A stretch of 64,000 bases of DNA from Proteus terrae subsp. cibarius (GCF_011045835.1 NZ_CP047349.1:1736001-1800000); one strand, 5' to 3'. Positions 29,569 through 38,119 are shown, counted from the stretch's first letter. Program-made: numbers and translations. Notes: a model not told the origin generated them from the letters alone.

Positions 29569-29871
29569 ATGAAAAGAAAGTTAATTAAAAGAAATAAACG
29601 CTGGCTGATGGAAAAATATCACCTTTCACAACAACTATTTGCACCATTATCGGTTATTTTAAAAGAGAATAAATTAGAGTCACAAGCAAATCGATATTAC
29701 CGCTTATGGCGAAGAGGTTTAATTAAAGAAGATTGGAATCAAGCCATTTTTGATACCGGTGTTGCAATAGTGCCTCAACGGCGATTTGATGGACGAGTTA
29801 TTTATCACGATAGAGTTTATAACAAAGAATTAGTGCCATTAGAATATAAAAAAAAATGGAAAGCATTTTAA
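29569..29871 (+). CDS. Hypothetical basic protein, 100 aa
   Basis: Not recognised. Strongly basic N-terminus (MKRKLIKRNKRW), a helical middle (QANRYYRLWRRGLI) and a beta-rich C-terminus. No signal peptide or cysteines. The ribosome site is poor. Codon use resembles its neighbours. It may be a nucleic-acid-binding protein; that is only a guess from charge. Confidence 0.5.
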   Translation: MKRKLIKRNKRWLMEKYHLSQQLFAPLSVILKENKLESQANRYYRLWRRGLIKEDWNQAIFDTGVAIVPQRRFDGRVIYHDRVYNKELVPLEYKKKWKAF

Positions 29872-29901
29872 ACGAATAGGATTTGTGATGTATAAATTGT
29901 T

Positions 29902-29933
29902 AAAAAACCCGTTAACACAATATTATTAACGGG
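29902..29933 (-). terminator. Terminator of dhaT
   Basis: CCCGTTAA/TTAACGGG (29908-29915/29926-29933) with a T6 run on the minus strand, 16 bp after the gene. Confidence 0.88.
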
Positions 29934-29948
29934 TCATATACTGAAACC

Positions 29949-31112
29949 TTAAAATGCTTGACGGAAAATTTCAATGATCTCTTTTTCATTACCTTTACGA
30001 GGATTAGAGAATGCATTACCGTCTTTAAGTGCCATTTCTGCCATATATGGGAAATCAGACTCTTTCACGCCTAATTCACCTAAATGTTGCGGAATACCAA
30101 TATCCGCAGATAGGCGAGCGATAGCCGAAATAGCGCGTTCTGCTGCATCCATCACTGATAACCCTGTGATGTTTTCACCCATAAACTCAGCAATATCTGC
30201 AAATTTTTCTGGGTTAGCAATCAGGTTATAACGCAGTACATGTGGTAATAGCACTGCATTAGCTACACCATGTGGCATATCATATAAGCCACCTAATTGG
30301 TGAGCCATTGCATGAACATAACCAAGGTTAGCATTATTAAATGCCATTCCTGCTAAAAGTGAAGCATAAGCCATATTTTCACGAGCTTTTAGATTTGTCC
30401 CCAAGGCTACAGCTTGACGCAAGTTACGAGAAATTAAACGGATTGCTTGGATCGCTGAAGCATCAGTGACGGGGTTTGCATCTTTAGAAATATAAGCTTC
30501 AACTGCGTGAGTTAACGCATCCATACCCGTTGCGGCTGTCAGTCCTGCTGGTTTGCCAAGCATTAATAGTGGGTCGTTAATAGAAACAGAAGGGAGGTTA
30601 CGCCAGCTTACAATAACAAATTTAACTTTAGTTTTGGTATTGGTCAGAACACAGTGGCGGGTGACTTCACTTGCTGTACCCGCAGTTGTATTCACTGCAA
30701 TAATCGGTGGAAGTGGATTTGTTAGTGTTTCAATACCCGCATAATTGTAAAGGTCGCCTTCATGAGTGGCTGCAATACCAATACCTTTACCGCAGTCATG
30801 TGGGCTACCGCCACCTACAGTAATTATCATGTCGCATTGTTCTTTGCGGAACATTGCAAGACCTTCAAGAACATTAGTGTCTTTTGGGTTAGGTTCAGTG
30901 CCATCAAATACGGCAACATCAATACCCGCTTCTTTTAGATAACCGATAGTTTTATCTACGGCGCCATCTTTTATTGCTCGTAGACCTTTATCTGTTACCA
31001 GCAGGGCTTTTTTACCACCCAATAATTTGCAACGTTCGCCAACAACAGAGATAGCACCTGGACCAAAAAAGTTAACATTCGGTACCAGGTAATCAAACAT
31101 ACGATAGCTCAT
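29949..31112 (-). CDS. dhaT: 1,3-propanediol dehydrogenase (iron-containing alcohol dehydrogenase)
   Basis: Reduces 3-hydroxypropionaldehyde to 1,3-propanediol with NADH in anaerobic glycerol metabolism. 387 aa, the length of Klebsiella DhaT, and nearly identical by recollection from the first residues (MSYRMFDYLVPNVNFFGP) to the last (EIFRQAF). The Gly-rich GGGSPHDCGKG binds NAD; the iron ligands lie in GMDALTHAVEAY and HAMAHQLGGLYDMPHG. No glycerol dehydratase or other dha gene is in the window. AAGG precedes the ATG. A possible FNR site lies upstream. Confidence 0.92.
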   Translation of the reverse strand: MSYRMFDYLVPNVNFFGPGAISVVGERCKLLGGKKALLVTDKGLRAIKDGAVDKTIGYLKEAGIDVAVFDGTEPNPKDTNVLEGLAMFRKEQCDMIITVGGGSPHDCGKGIGIAATHEGDLYNYAGIETLTNPLPPIIAVNTTAGTASEVTRHCVLTNTKTKVKFVIVSWRNLPSVSINDPLLMLGKPAGLTAATGMDALTHAVEAYISKDANPVTDASAIQAIRLISRNLRQAVALGTNLKARENMAYASLLAGMAFNNANLGYVHAMAHQLGGLYDMPHGVANAVLLPHVLRYNLIANPEKFADIAEFMGENITGLSVMDAAERAISAIARLSADIGIPQHLGELGVKESDFPYMAEMALKDGNAFSNPRKGNEKEIIEIFRQAF

Positions 31113-31242
31113 GATAAACCTTCCAATATCAGATTATTATTCAGATAAATTAAAGTATTAGTGCATTCTCACACCATAGTTTATTAAGTCAAGAGACATG
31201 GCTCATTAACAAGGTGAATCGATTCATTTAACTTTGGTTCAT

Positions 31243-31256
31243 TTGATATAAGTCAA
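31243..31256. promoter_or_regulatory. Possible FNR site upstream of dhaT
   Basis: TTGATATAAGTCAA fits TTGAT-N4-ATCAA at nine of ten positions, 131 bp before the dhaT start. It fits anaerobic expression of dhaT; by-eye match only. Confidence 0.45.
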
Positions 31257-31307
31257 CAGGATATGCTTTCTTTGAGAGGGTGAGGTTAAGTAAAAATAAC
31301 GATTTTA

Positions 31308-31333
31308 ATACATATGGTTTGACAGATATGTAT
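31308..31333. promoter_or_regulatory. ars promoter and probable ArsR operator
   Basis: Inverted repeat ATACATAT (31308-31315) and ATATGTAT (31326-31333) flanks a consensus -35 TTGACA (31319-31324). A -10-like TATACG follows. Placement over the -35 fits repression by ArsR, whose gene starts at 31374. Confidence 0.7.
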
Positions 31334-31373
31334 TTCAGGTATACGTTGGTGTTTATCAAAGAGAGGAGCAAAT

Positions 31374-31709
31374 ATGGAACCGTTGCAATTATTTAAGGTA
31401 TTAAGTGATCCAACAAGGCTAGATATTGTGTTGCTACTAAAAGCATCTGGCGAGTTGTGTGTTTGTGACATCTATACTGCCTTAAATTTATCCCAACCAA
31501 AAACGTCTCGCCACCTCGCCATGTTACGGGAAAGCGGGCTATTACTTGATTCTAAGCATGGGAAATGGGTTCACTATCGTTTATCTCCGACATTATTACC
31601 TTGGGTGAAAAACATTATTGAAGTCACTTATGAGACAGAGAAAAATAAAATAGCAGGTTTGCTTCAATCTATTGAAAAGAAAGAAACGGTTATCTGCTGT
31701 TCTGAATAA
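31374..31709 (+). CDS. arsR: Arsenical-resistance repressor ArsR
   Basis: SmtB/ArsR-family winged-helix repressor released from DNA by As(III)/Sb(III). 111 aa. The metal-binding motif ELCVCDI (Cys pair near 30-32) sits at the start of the recognition region. HTH SQPKTSRHLAMLRESGLL follows. Extra cysteines end the protein (ICCSE). GAGAGGAG ribosome site. First gene of arsRBC. Confidence 0.95.
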   Translation: MEPLQLFKVLSDPTRLDIVLLLKASGELCVCDIYTALNLSQPKTSRHLAMLRESGLLLDSKHGKWVHYRLSPTLLPWVKNIIEVTYETEKNKIAGLLQSIEKKETVICCSE

Positions 31710-31737
31710 ATTTTTTTAATTAAACATATATGAAAAA

Positions 31738-31756
31738 ACAGATATGACATATCTGT
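31738..31756. promoter_or_regulatory. Second ars inverted repeat between arsR and arsB
   Basis: ACAGATAT, gac, ATATCTGT: perfect 8-bp arms. It shares CAGATATG with the operator half-site upstream of arsR, so it may be a second ArsR site or an mRNA hairpin that tunes arsR against arsB. Confidence 0.5.
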
Positions 31757-31783
31757 ATGATAGGTCTTCTGTGAGAGGTTTTT

Positions 31784-33073
31784 ATGCTTATTGCAGTATT
31801 AATATTTGTTCTAACAATTACTTTTGTTATTTGGCAGCCTAAAGGATTGGGGATTGGTTGGAGTGCAACAATAGGGGCGTTAATCGCACTATTACTAGGT
31901 GTCATTAATCTCCAAGATATTCCTGTGGTTTGGAATATTGTCTGGAATGCAACCGCGACATTTGTTGCTGTTATTATTATTAGCCTTATTCTTGATGAAA
32001 GTGGTTTCTTTGAATGGGCTGCGCTTCATGTTGCAAAATGGGGCGGTGGAAAAGGTCGGCTTTTATTTAGCTATATTATCCTGTTAGGGGCATCCGTTGC
32101 AGCACTTTTTGCCAATGATGGTGCCGCACTTATTTTAACGCCTATTGTGATCGCAATGTTGTTAGCGCTTGGGTTTAGTAAAGGTACAACACTAGCTTTT
32201 GTTATGGCAGCAGGATTTATTGCAGATACAGCAAGCTTACCTTTAATTGTTTCAAATTTAGTCAATATCGTCTCTGCTGATTTCTTTAATATCGGGTTTA
32301 CAGAATATGCTTCAGTGATGATCCCCGTTGATATTGCCGCTATTATCGCGACATTAATTATGTTGCATTGGTTTTTCCGCAAAGATATTCCTCAGCAATA
32401 TGACATCTCTAAATTAGCGGTACCTGCGACAGTAATTAAAGATGTAAAAACATTTAAAGCAGGCTGGTTGGTATTACTTCTTTTATTATTTGGCTTTTTT
32501 ATATTGGAACCTTTGGGTATTCCAATTAGTGCCATTGCTGCAGGTGGTGCCGTAATTTTGTGGTTTATTGCAGCACAAGGAAAGACGATTAATACTCGAA
32601 AAGTTTTACGAGGAGCACCTTGGCAAATCGTGATCTTTTCCCTTGGTATGTACCTTGTTGTTTATGGATTACGTAATGCGGGTTTGACTCAATATCTGTC
32701 AGAAATTCTCGATTTCCTATCAAGCAAAGGTGTATGGGTTGCAACTTTAGGAACGGGATATATCACCGCATTTCTATCATCAATTATGAATAATATGCCA
32801 ACAGTCCTTGTTGGTGCCTTATCCATTGAGGGCAGTAATGCTACGGGGTTAATTAAAGAGGCAATGATTTATGCCAATGTAATTGGTGCAGATTTAGGCC
32901 CTAAAATTACGCCAATAGGAAGTTTAGCGACATTATTGTGGTTACATGTTTTGTCACAAAAAAATATGACCATTACATGGGGATATTATTTTAAAACGGG
33001 CATTGTTATGACCATCCCAGTGCTAACAGTAACATTGGTTTCATTAGCGCTTAGACTGACATTAATGAATTAG
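31784..33073 (+). CDS. arsB: Arsenite efflux pump ArsB
   Basis: Twelve-helix antiporter exporting As(OH)3 and Sb(III) in exchange for protons; 429 aa, the same as E. coli ArsB. Family motifs: [17 protein letters not shown] in loop 2-3, [13 protein letters not shown] and [15 protein letters not shown] in the re-entrant regions. No ArsA ATPase is encoded, so it works as a secondary carrier. GAGAGG precedes the ATG. Confidence 0.96.
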   Translation: MLIAVLIFVLTITFVIWQPKGLGIGWSATIGALIALLLGVINLQDIPVVWNIVWNATATFVAVIIISLILDESGFFEWAALHVAKWGGGKGRLLFSYIILLGASVAALFANDGAALILTPIVIAMLLALGFSKGTTLAFVMAAGFIADTASLPLIVSNLVNIVSADFFNIGFTEYASVMIPVDIAAIIATLIMLHWFFRKDIPQQYDISKLAVPATVIKDVKTFKAGWLVLLLLLFGFFILEPLGIPISAIAAGGAVILWFIAAQGKTINTRKVLRGAPWQIVIFSLGMYLVVYGLRNAGLTQYLSEILDFLSSKGVWVATLGTGYITAFLSSIMNNMPTVLVGALSIEGSNATGLIKEAMIYANVIGADLGPKITPIGSLATLLWLHVLSQKNMTITWGYYFKTGIVMTIPVLTVTLVSLALRLTLMN

Positions 33074-33083
33074 TGGTGGCAAT

Positions 33084-33509
33084 ATGAATCGCATTGTAAT
33101 TTATCACAATCCCCATTGTGGTACTTCACGAAATACGCTTGAAATGATACGCAACAGTGGTATAGAGCCTGAAATTATCCTTTATCTTGATACGCCACCC
33201 TCTAAGCATGTTTTAGAGAAACTCATCACTGATATGGGAATTTCTGTTAGGGCATTATTACGAAAGAATGTTGAACCCTATGATAAATTAGATCTTGATA
33301 ATGTTAATGCGACTGATGAGCAACTTATTGATTATATGCTGCAATATCCAATATTAATCAATAGACCTATCGTTGTGACACCATTGGGAACACGATTATG
33401 TCGACCTTCTGAAGTTGTTTTAGATATTCTTTCACAAGCACAGAAAGGTGCTTTTTCAAAAGAAGACGGGCAAAATGTTGTCGATGAAAAAGGAAATAGG
33501 CTGGTATAA
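33084..33509 (+). CDS. arsC: Glutaredoxin-coupled arsenate reductase ArsC
   Basis: Reduces arsenate to arsenite for export by ArsB. 141 aa, thioredoxin-fold ArsC/Spx family. Catalytic cysteine in HNPHCGTSRNTL (residue about 12), conserved arginines in the NRPIV and RLCRPSE segments. It starts 10 bp after arsB. A terminator follows. Confidence 0.96.
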   Translation: MNRIVIYHNPHCGTSRNTLEMIRNSGIEPEIILYLDTPPSKHVLEKLITDMGISVRALLRKNVEPYDKLDLDNVNATDEQLIDYMLQYPILINRPIVVTPLGTRLCRPSEVVLDILSQAQKGAFSKEDGQNVVDEKGNRLV

Positions 33510-33539
33510 AAGAGTCTATTAACTCTATTTTACGGTAAT

Positions 33540-33567
33540 AAAAACCTCGTTAAAACGAGGTTTTTTT
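33540..33567 (+). terminator. Terminator of arsRBC
   Basis: AAAACCTCGT/ACGAGGTTTT with a 4-nt loop and T7. Confidence 0.92.
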
Positions 33568-33625
33568 GTTGTTATTAAGCCAACACCATCTGATTTGAGA
33601 AAAAAGAAGGGCGGAAACGATCAAA

Positions 33626-33653
33626 TAAAACACCTGCAAGCAGGTGTTTTATC
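33626..33653 (-). terminator. Hairpin after roxA
   Basis: ATAAAACACCTG/CAGGTGTTTTAT, 12-bp perfect arms and a CAAG loop, 18 bp beyond the roxA stop; likely its terminator, possibly bidirectional. Confidence 0.8.
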
Positions 33654-33671
33654 ATATTCCGCAGATAAGGC

Positions 33672-34793
33672 CTATTCTTCGAAGTACCAATACCCTTGAT
33701 TGATAAATTCAGTTAATTCCGCAACAAAGGCTGAGTCCATCAGTGCTTCACCGAGTTCATCTTTTCCAACTTCTGTAAACTGGCACAGTGCATTTGCTCC
33801 CTTCATTTCTTTGGTAGCCCAAGATTCTGTATTTACAAAGAAATTATCTTCGATACGTAGGACGCGTAGTCCGCTCAATCGGATCAGTTTTTCACCATCA
33901 TTCAGAGCACTCAATACTTCTTCAGGCTGATATGGTGGTTCTGCTGGAGCGATATCCAGTTCATGACGTGGTGTAGTGGCAAAACGGCCTAACCATTGTT
34001 CAAAATCACCGGGCTTGTTGATCATTTCAATCATCATGGCACGCAGGCGTTCAACTTCATGAGTTTCCATTCTTCCTGAATTGTCACGTACAGTTAGGTT
34101 AGGATCGCCATAATTTATCCCGCCCAGATCTTGCTCCAGCGCATAGTCTGCAAAACTACTCAGTAAATCACGGCCATTTGGTCCACGAAAGCCGACAGAA
34201 TAGTTCATGGTATCTTCGAAAGTGAAGCCATCGTGAGGGAATCCAGGTGGAATATACAGAATATCTCCCGGCGCCATTTCCACATCAATAATTGGCTCAA
34301 ACGGATCAACATGTAGTAATGCCGGATGTGGGCAGAACTGACGCATTGGCAGGGCATCACCGACACGCCAGCGACGGCGTCCCATTCCTTGAATGATAAA
34401 AACATCATAGTTATCAATATGTGGTCCGACACCGCCTCCGGGTACTGAATAGGAGATCATCAGATCATCAAGACGCCATTCAGGCAATACACGGAACGGT
34501 TTCACTAACTCAGCTGACGGCATATGCCAATGGTTGACGGCCTGTACTAGTAGTGACCATCCTTCTTCGCCTAATCCGCTATAATCTTCAAACGGACCAT
34601 GACTTGCCTGCCATTTGTTGTCAGTTAAGCTGACAAGACGGCTGTCGATTTCTGGCTCCATTGCCAGACCTGCCAGTTCATCTGGTGTGATAGGATCGAC
34701 AAAATTAGGAAATGCATTTTTCAATACAACAGGTTTCTTTTGCCAGTATTTTTCTAAAAATTCAGGCCAGTTAAGATTCAGTTTGTTAACCAT
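33672..34793 (-). CDS. roxA: Ribosomal protein uL16 arginine hydroxylase RoxA (YcfD)
   Basis: 2-oxoglutarate/Fe(II) JmjC-type oxygenase that hydroxylates an arginine of ribosomal protein L16. 373 aa. Iron ligands H-x-D in GVGPHIDNYDVFIIQG and a distal His in IPPGFPHDGF; N-terminal NWPEFLEKYWQKKPVVLKN and C-terminal GYWYFEE match E. coli YcfD. The start is the ATG at 34793; a longer frame to 34868 uses TTG and lacks family support. Base composition is visibly more GC-rich than its neighbours. It is not next to phoPQ as in E. coli. Confidence 0.95.
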   Translation of the reverse strand: MVNKLNLNWPEFLEKYWQKKPVVLKNAFPNFVDPITPDELAGLAMEPEIDSRLVSLTDNKWQASHGPFEDYSGLGEEGWSLLVQAVNHWHMPSAELVKPFRVLPEWRLDDLMISYSVPGGGVGPHIDNYDVFIIQGMGRRRWRVGDALPMRQFCPHPALLHVDPFEPIIDVEMAPGDILYIPPGFPHDGFTFEDTMNYSVGFRGPNGRDLLSSFADYALEQDLGGINYGDPNLTVRDNSGRMETHEVERLRAMMIEMINKPGDFEQWLGRFATTPRHELDIAPAEPPYQPEEVLSALNDGEKLIRLSGLRVLRIEDNFFVNTESWATKEMKGANALCQFTEVGKDELGEALMDSAFVAELTEFINQGYWYFEE

Positions 34794-35514
34794 GTGACCA
34801 CATCTGTGTAAATAAATAAGTGGGTAATTATAGAAGTAATGCACTGCAATATTTTTGTTTGGTGTCAAATGCCCATCAATAACACGGATAGGAATATGAC
34901 AATAATACCGTTGCTGTTTACCGGAATGGTGAAGGTTCGTCTTTACACATAGAGTGCATTGTGCGAATCAAAGTGGTATACGTTCTAATTCCATGAATTC
35001 TTTTGTCATGTGATATTTTGTTGAATGAAATTGTTTAGCTTCTCGCATCAAAGATGGTTATTCGACTATATATGGAAAATGAAAACATCAAAGGTTACTG
35101 GATGGGGTTTTTACTTCTGATAATGGAATTACTGAAATCGACTTTACGGAAGTCGTGATATCCAAAAAGATTTTTTAAAACCCTTAGTGAAGTGGTATTT
35201 AAAGAAAAGATAAAAAACCTAAGAAAAAGCATTGGCAAATAAACTTTAAGTTAAGAGTCAACCAACATAATCAACCAGACCAAAACAGAGATTTCAGTGG
35301 CTATCCGTATTTAGATACCAAGGTTCGCATAATGTATATTATGTTAAATTGAATATAATAACCATCATGAGGTGGTTACTCTCAACGAATTAGCTATTTT
35401 ATTCAAAGTCCTATTACCTCAGATACGTGTTAAGAATTTATAACTTCGCTTCTAGTTCAATACAGAATTTACGCATAGATAAGAAACGTATTATTCTACT
35501 TCAATGGATTAATC
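34794..35514. other. 720-bp gene-poor terminus region around dif
   Basis: No intact gene. Reading frames are short and stop-ridden. A stop-free, start-less frame on the plus strand runs from 35203 to a TGA at 35350-35352 that lies immediately after dif, and another short frame (35110-35180) ends just upstream; these might be the remains of a decayed gene. The dif site is the only firm feature. Confidence 0.5.
35322..35349 (+). other. dif site (XerCD chromosome-dimer resolution)
   Basis: 28 bp with XerC arm GGTTCGCATAA, central TGTATA and XerD arm TTATGTTAAAT. It differs from the E. coli dif at one base of the XerC arm (T for G at position 4). It lies 15 kb from Ter-tus in the position expected for the terminus. 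XerC/D and FtsK are not encoded here. Confidence 0.95.
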
Positions 35515-35871
35515 TTAAGAATTCATTTGATTAACTAGCCAGCGATGAATGATTTGGACAATATATGCCTGTTCTTCTTCCGTCAATTGGCGGTGTTTTT
35601 CTATACCATGCCAGGTTTTTAAACATCCACGACAACAAGTTGCCGTTGCATGCTGAGCAATAAATACAGGATGCCCTCGCATTGGAGTTTGCTTACCATC
35701 ATTTTTGGGTTCTTCAGTAGCTAAGCGTTTTTGAATAAAATCTAAAGCATGTTGATCAATAGTATCAGGGCCTTTATCAATACAGTATTGTCGCTCTTTT
35801 GGCCCTAGTTTAAACTTTTGTCGAAAAGTTGATTTGGATAATCTGTTAAATAAAAGATCTACATTATTCAT
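35515..35871 (-). CDS. DUF4186 family protein
   Basis: 118-aa cytosolic protein. It contains the DUF4186 hallmark GHPVFIAQHATATCCRGCL followed by W-H-G-I, with three cysteines and histidines that could bind zinc, and a C-terminal YIVQIIHRWL helix. Function unknown. GGGGGC lies before the ATG. First gene after dif. Confidence 0.75.
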   Translation of the reverse strand: MNNVDLLFNRLSKSTFRQKFKLGPKERQYCIDKGPDTIDQHALDFIQKRLATEEPKNDGKQTPMRGHPVFIAQHATATCCRGCLKTWHGIEKHRQLTEEEQAYIVQIIHRWLVNQMNS

Positions 35872-36315
35872 TAAATTTGCCCCCTAAGACAATGATCGTA
35901 CGCTTATAGTACATAGCTTGCAATCGCACATAATATCTCTCTAATCATTAAAAGAATAAGTTTCAAACATGCATTATAAACACCGGAATAAAGAATATTT
36001 ATTTAAGTGCTAGATGGTAAGGTTAAAATTTTAAAATAGCTTGTTAAGCGAGATCCACTAAATTATCCATTTGATGACGCTGTTCTTCTGACATGTTGTA
36101 TCCTTACATTGATAAGGGTTATACAAGCATAGTCATCAATTCTTTTTACTTATTGAATGTAATTATTCTTAAAACAGGAAGGATGTGATTAGATTTCACC
36201 ATTCTTATGTTTTATATCACATTGTTTTATCTAAATTGAGTAATCGCAATCTGATAAGTAGGTATTTCCGCTTAAAAATAAAGGTGTTCTCTTTGATGAT
36301 TATTATGTGTAGTCA
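35872..36315. other. 444-bp gap with a 16-codon open frame
   Basis: AT-rich. The only coding-like signal is a minus-strand frame of 16 residues (36044-36094) beginning MSEEQRHQMDNL behind AAGGATACAAC, possibly the broken head of a gene. No hairpin terminator or operator stood out. Confidence 0.35.
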
Positions 36316-37311
36316 CTATTTTGCATGAACATAACAGAGTTTATCCATTAGCTTTTTATGAACGTCATTTGTAATAAAACTGGCATTAAGAGCATCGATA
36401 TTGCATTGCTGAAAGTCTTTTTCGCTCCAACCAAAAATATCATGTAATAACTGATACTCTTTATTTAACGAAGTATTGGCAACTGTTCGCGCATCAGTAT
36501 TAATATTTAATTTAACGCCCTGCTTTTTTAGCTGATTAACGGGATGTTGGTCTATTTGCTCATAGATATTGCAGATAATATTACAGCTTGGGCAAACCTC
36601 TAATAATATATTTTGAGATTTAAGCCTGTTAATGACTTCACTATCTTCAATACTTCTTACACCATGACCAATTCGAGTAACATGCAGTTTATCCAATGTT
36701 TCAGTAACGCTTTCAGCACCTTTCGCTTCCCCTGCATGAGCAATTAAATTCCCTCCTGATTTTTTAACATAATCAAAAGCATCAATATGATTATCTAAAG
36801 AAAAACGCGCTTCATCAGCCGCTAAATCAAGTGCGACAACACCTTTATTCAGATATTCGACAACTAATTTGGCGGTTTGTAGACTCTCTAACGCACTAAA
36901 ATGACGCAATGTGCATAAGATCAATCCTGCTTTAATATCATATTTTTGAGATGCTTCATTCATTGCTGAAATAACAACTTCAACAACGTCTTTATCTGTT
37001 AAGCCCTGCTTTGTGTGTAATAACGGGGAAAAACGGATTTCAGCATAAATAACATTGTCTGCTTTCAACTGATAAAACAGATCGTCAACAGCCAGCGTAA
37101 TTGCTGATTTAGTCTGCAAAATATCAATTTGAGGAGTGACTTTACTTAAAAAATCGCCCAAATCAAAACAGGGTTTATGAGCAACAAATTGCTGATTAAA
37201 CTTATCAAAACTTATTGTTGGATCTAGCTGTTTAATATAAAAATAGCTTAAACAGGTATCTAAATGCACATGAAGCTCGACTTTAGGTAATAAGCTGGGA
37301 TTGAATGTCAT
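36316..37311 (-). CDS. Second adenosine deaminase-family protein
   Basis: 331-aa metal-dependent amidohydrolase of the adenosine/AMP deaminase family. Ligands H14 and H16 in VELHVHLD, then HAGEAKG, RIGHGVRS and NTDART. In Add the last motif is NTDDP; here the second Asp, which contacts the purine in classical enzymes, is Ala, typical of a divergent subfamily. The substrate may be adenosine, adenine or a modified nucleoside. Divergent from a YeiL-type regulator across a palindrome. Confidence 0.82.
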   Translation of the reverse strand: MTFNPSLLPKVELHVHLDTCLSYFYIKQLDPTISFDKFNQQFVAHKPCFDLGDFLSKVTPQIDILQTKSAITLAVDDLFYQLKADNVIYAEIRFSPLLHTKQGLTDKDVVEVVISAMNEASQKYDIKAGLILCTLRHFSALESLQTAKLVVEYLNKGVVALDLAADEARFSLDNHIDAFDYVKKSGGNLIAHAGEAKGAESVTETLDKLHVTRIGHGVRSIEDSEVINRLKSQNILLEVCPSCNIICNIYEQIDQHPVNQLKKQGVKLNINTDARTVANTSLNKEYQLLHDIFGWSEKDFQQCNIDALNASFITNDVHKKLMDKLCYVHAK

Positions 37312-37366
37312 TAATATAGTCTCTAAATATTAGGAATATCATGATAGTAATCACCTCCATCAGCCT

Positions 37367-37390
37367 AAAAAAGGACATATGTCCTTTTTT
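37367..37390. promoter_or_regulatory. Perfect 24-bp palindrome between deaminase and regulator
   Basis: AAAAAAGGACAT and its exact complement ATGTCCTTTTTT meet at 37378/37379. It lies midway between the two divergent starts (37311 and 37448), as expected of an operator controlling both genes. Confidence 0.6.
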
Positions 37391-37447
37391 AAAAAGTATG
37401 CTATTTTCGATAATAAATTGAGGCTTAATTGCGAAAGGAAAATAAGA

Positions 37448-38119
37448 GTGAAAATAGTTAATGACGAAAAAAAACGTAACGCTTTTATTTTAATGCATCA
37501 ACTTGATACTTATTTATCTGATGCATTGTTGTCTTCTATGCGATTAATGGAAGTGAAAACGGGGGAATATTTAATAACGCAAAATAGCCAAGCAACACAT
37601 TTATACTGTCTAGTGGAAGGAAAATTACAGATTGAACGTTATGAAATAAACGGTGAGCATGTGGTTTTTTCTTTTGAACAAGCTTTCTGTGTTATTGGTG
37701 ATTTAGAGCTGTTTTCAGCTAAAGATGAAATGGTGTTTAGTACCGTACAAGCCTTAGTTCCTTCCTATTTATTAGCGTTACCTCTTTCCATTGTCAGACA
37801 AAAAGCATTACAAGATGCTAACTTTCTAACCTTTATTTGCCAGCAATTAAGCCAAAAACTTTATCAAACGTCATTAAAACACGCTCAATCACCCTATTCT
37901 TCAGAATTTAAATTACGTCGATATTTATTTTTTAAAGCACAACAAGAAGGACTCTCTTTTCAATTAGAAAAAAGAGACTCATTAGCAGCAATGCTTGGGA
38001 TCTCAACCAGACAATTAAACCGCGCTTTGGCACATTTAGTCAGTATTAAGGCGATTAAATTAAAGAGTAAATCGATAACGGTGTTGGATTGTGAATGGCT
38101 AGCCAAAATAGAAATATAA
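37448..38119 (+). CDS. Crp/Fnr-family regulator, YeiL-like
   Basis: 223-aa regulator. Cyclic-nucleotide-binding-like N-terminal domain (GEYLITQNSQATHLYCLVEGKL) and C-terminal HTH (AAMLGISTRQLNRALAHL). In E. coli yeiL sits by nucleoside genes, and here it faces a deaminase. I chose GTG 37448 because AAGGA stands 8 nt before it and because it gives YeiL's usual length (219 aa); the ATG at 37379 lies inside the palindrome. Confidence 0.75.
   Translation: MKIVNDEKKRNAFILMHQLDTYLSDALLSSMRLMEVKTGEYLITQNSQATHLYCLVEGKLQIERYEINGEHVVFSFEQAFCVIGDLELFSAKDEMVFSTVQALVPSYLLALPLSIVRQKALQDANFLTFICQQLSQKLYQTSLKHAQSPYSSEFKLRRYLFFKAQQEGLSFQLEKRDSLAAMLGISTRQLNRALAHLVSIKAIKLKSKSITVLDCEWLAKIEI

Noticed and set aside
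34794..34868. 25-codon extension of roxA to a TTG start
   Set aside because: The family start MVNKLNLNWPEF matches E. coli YcfD; the extension has no similarity.
36044..36094. 16-codon frame with a ribosome site
   Set aside because: Too short to call a gene; kept as a note in the gap entry because it may be the broken start of one.
36184..36200. Possible CRP site TGTGA near 36.18 kb
   Set aside because: Half-sites are one base too far apart and the second ends in ACC; not a credible match.
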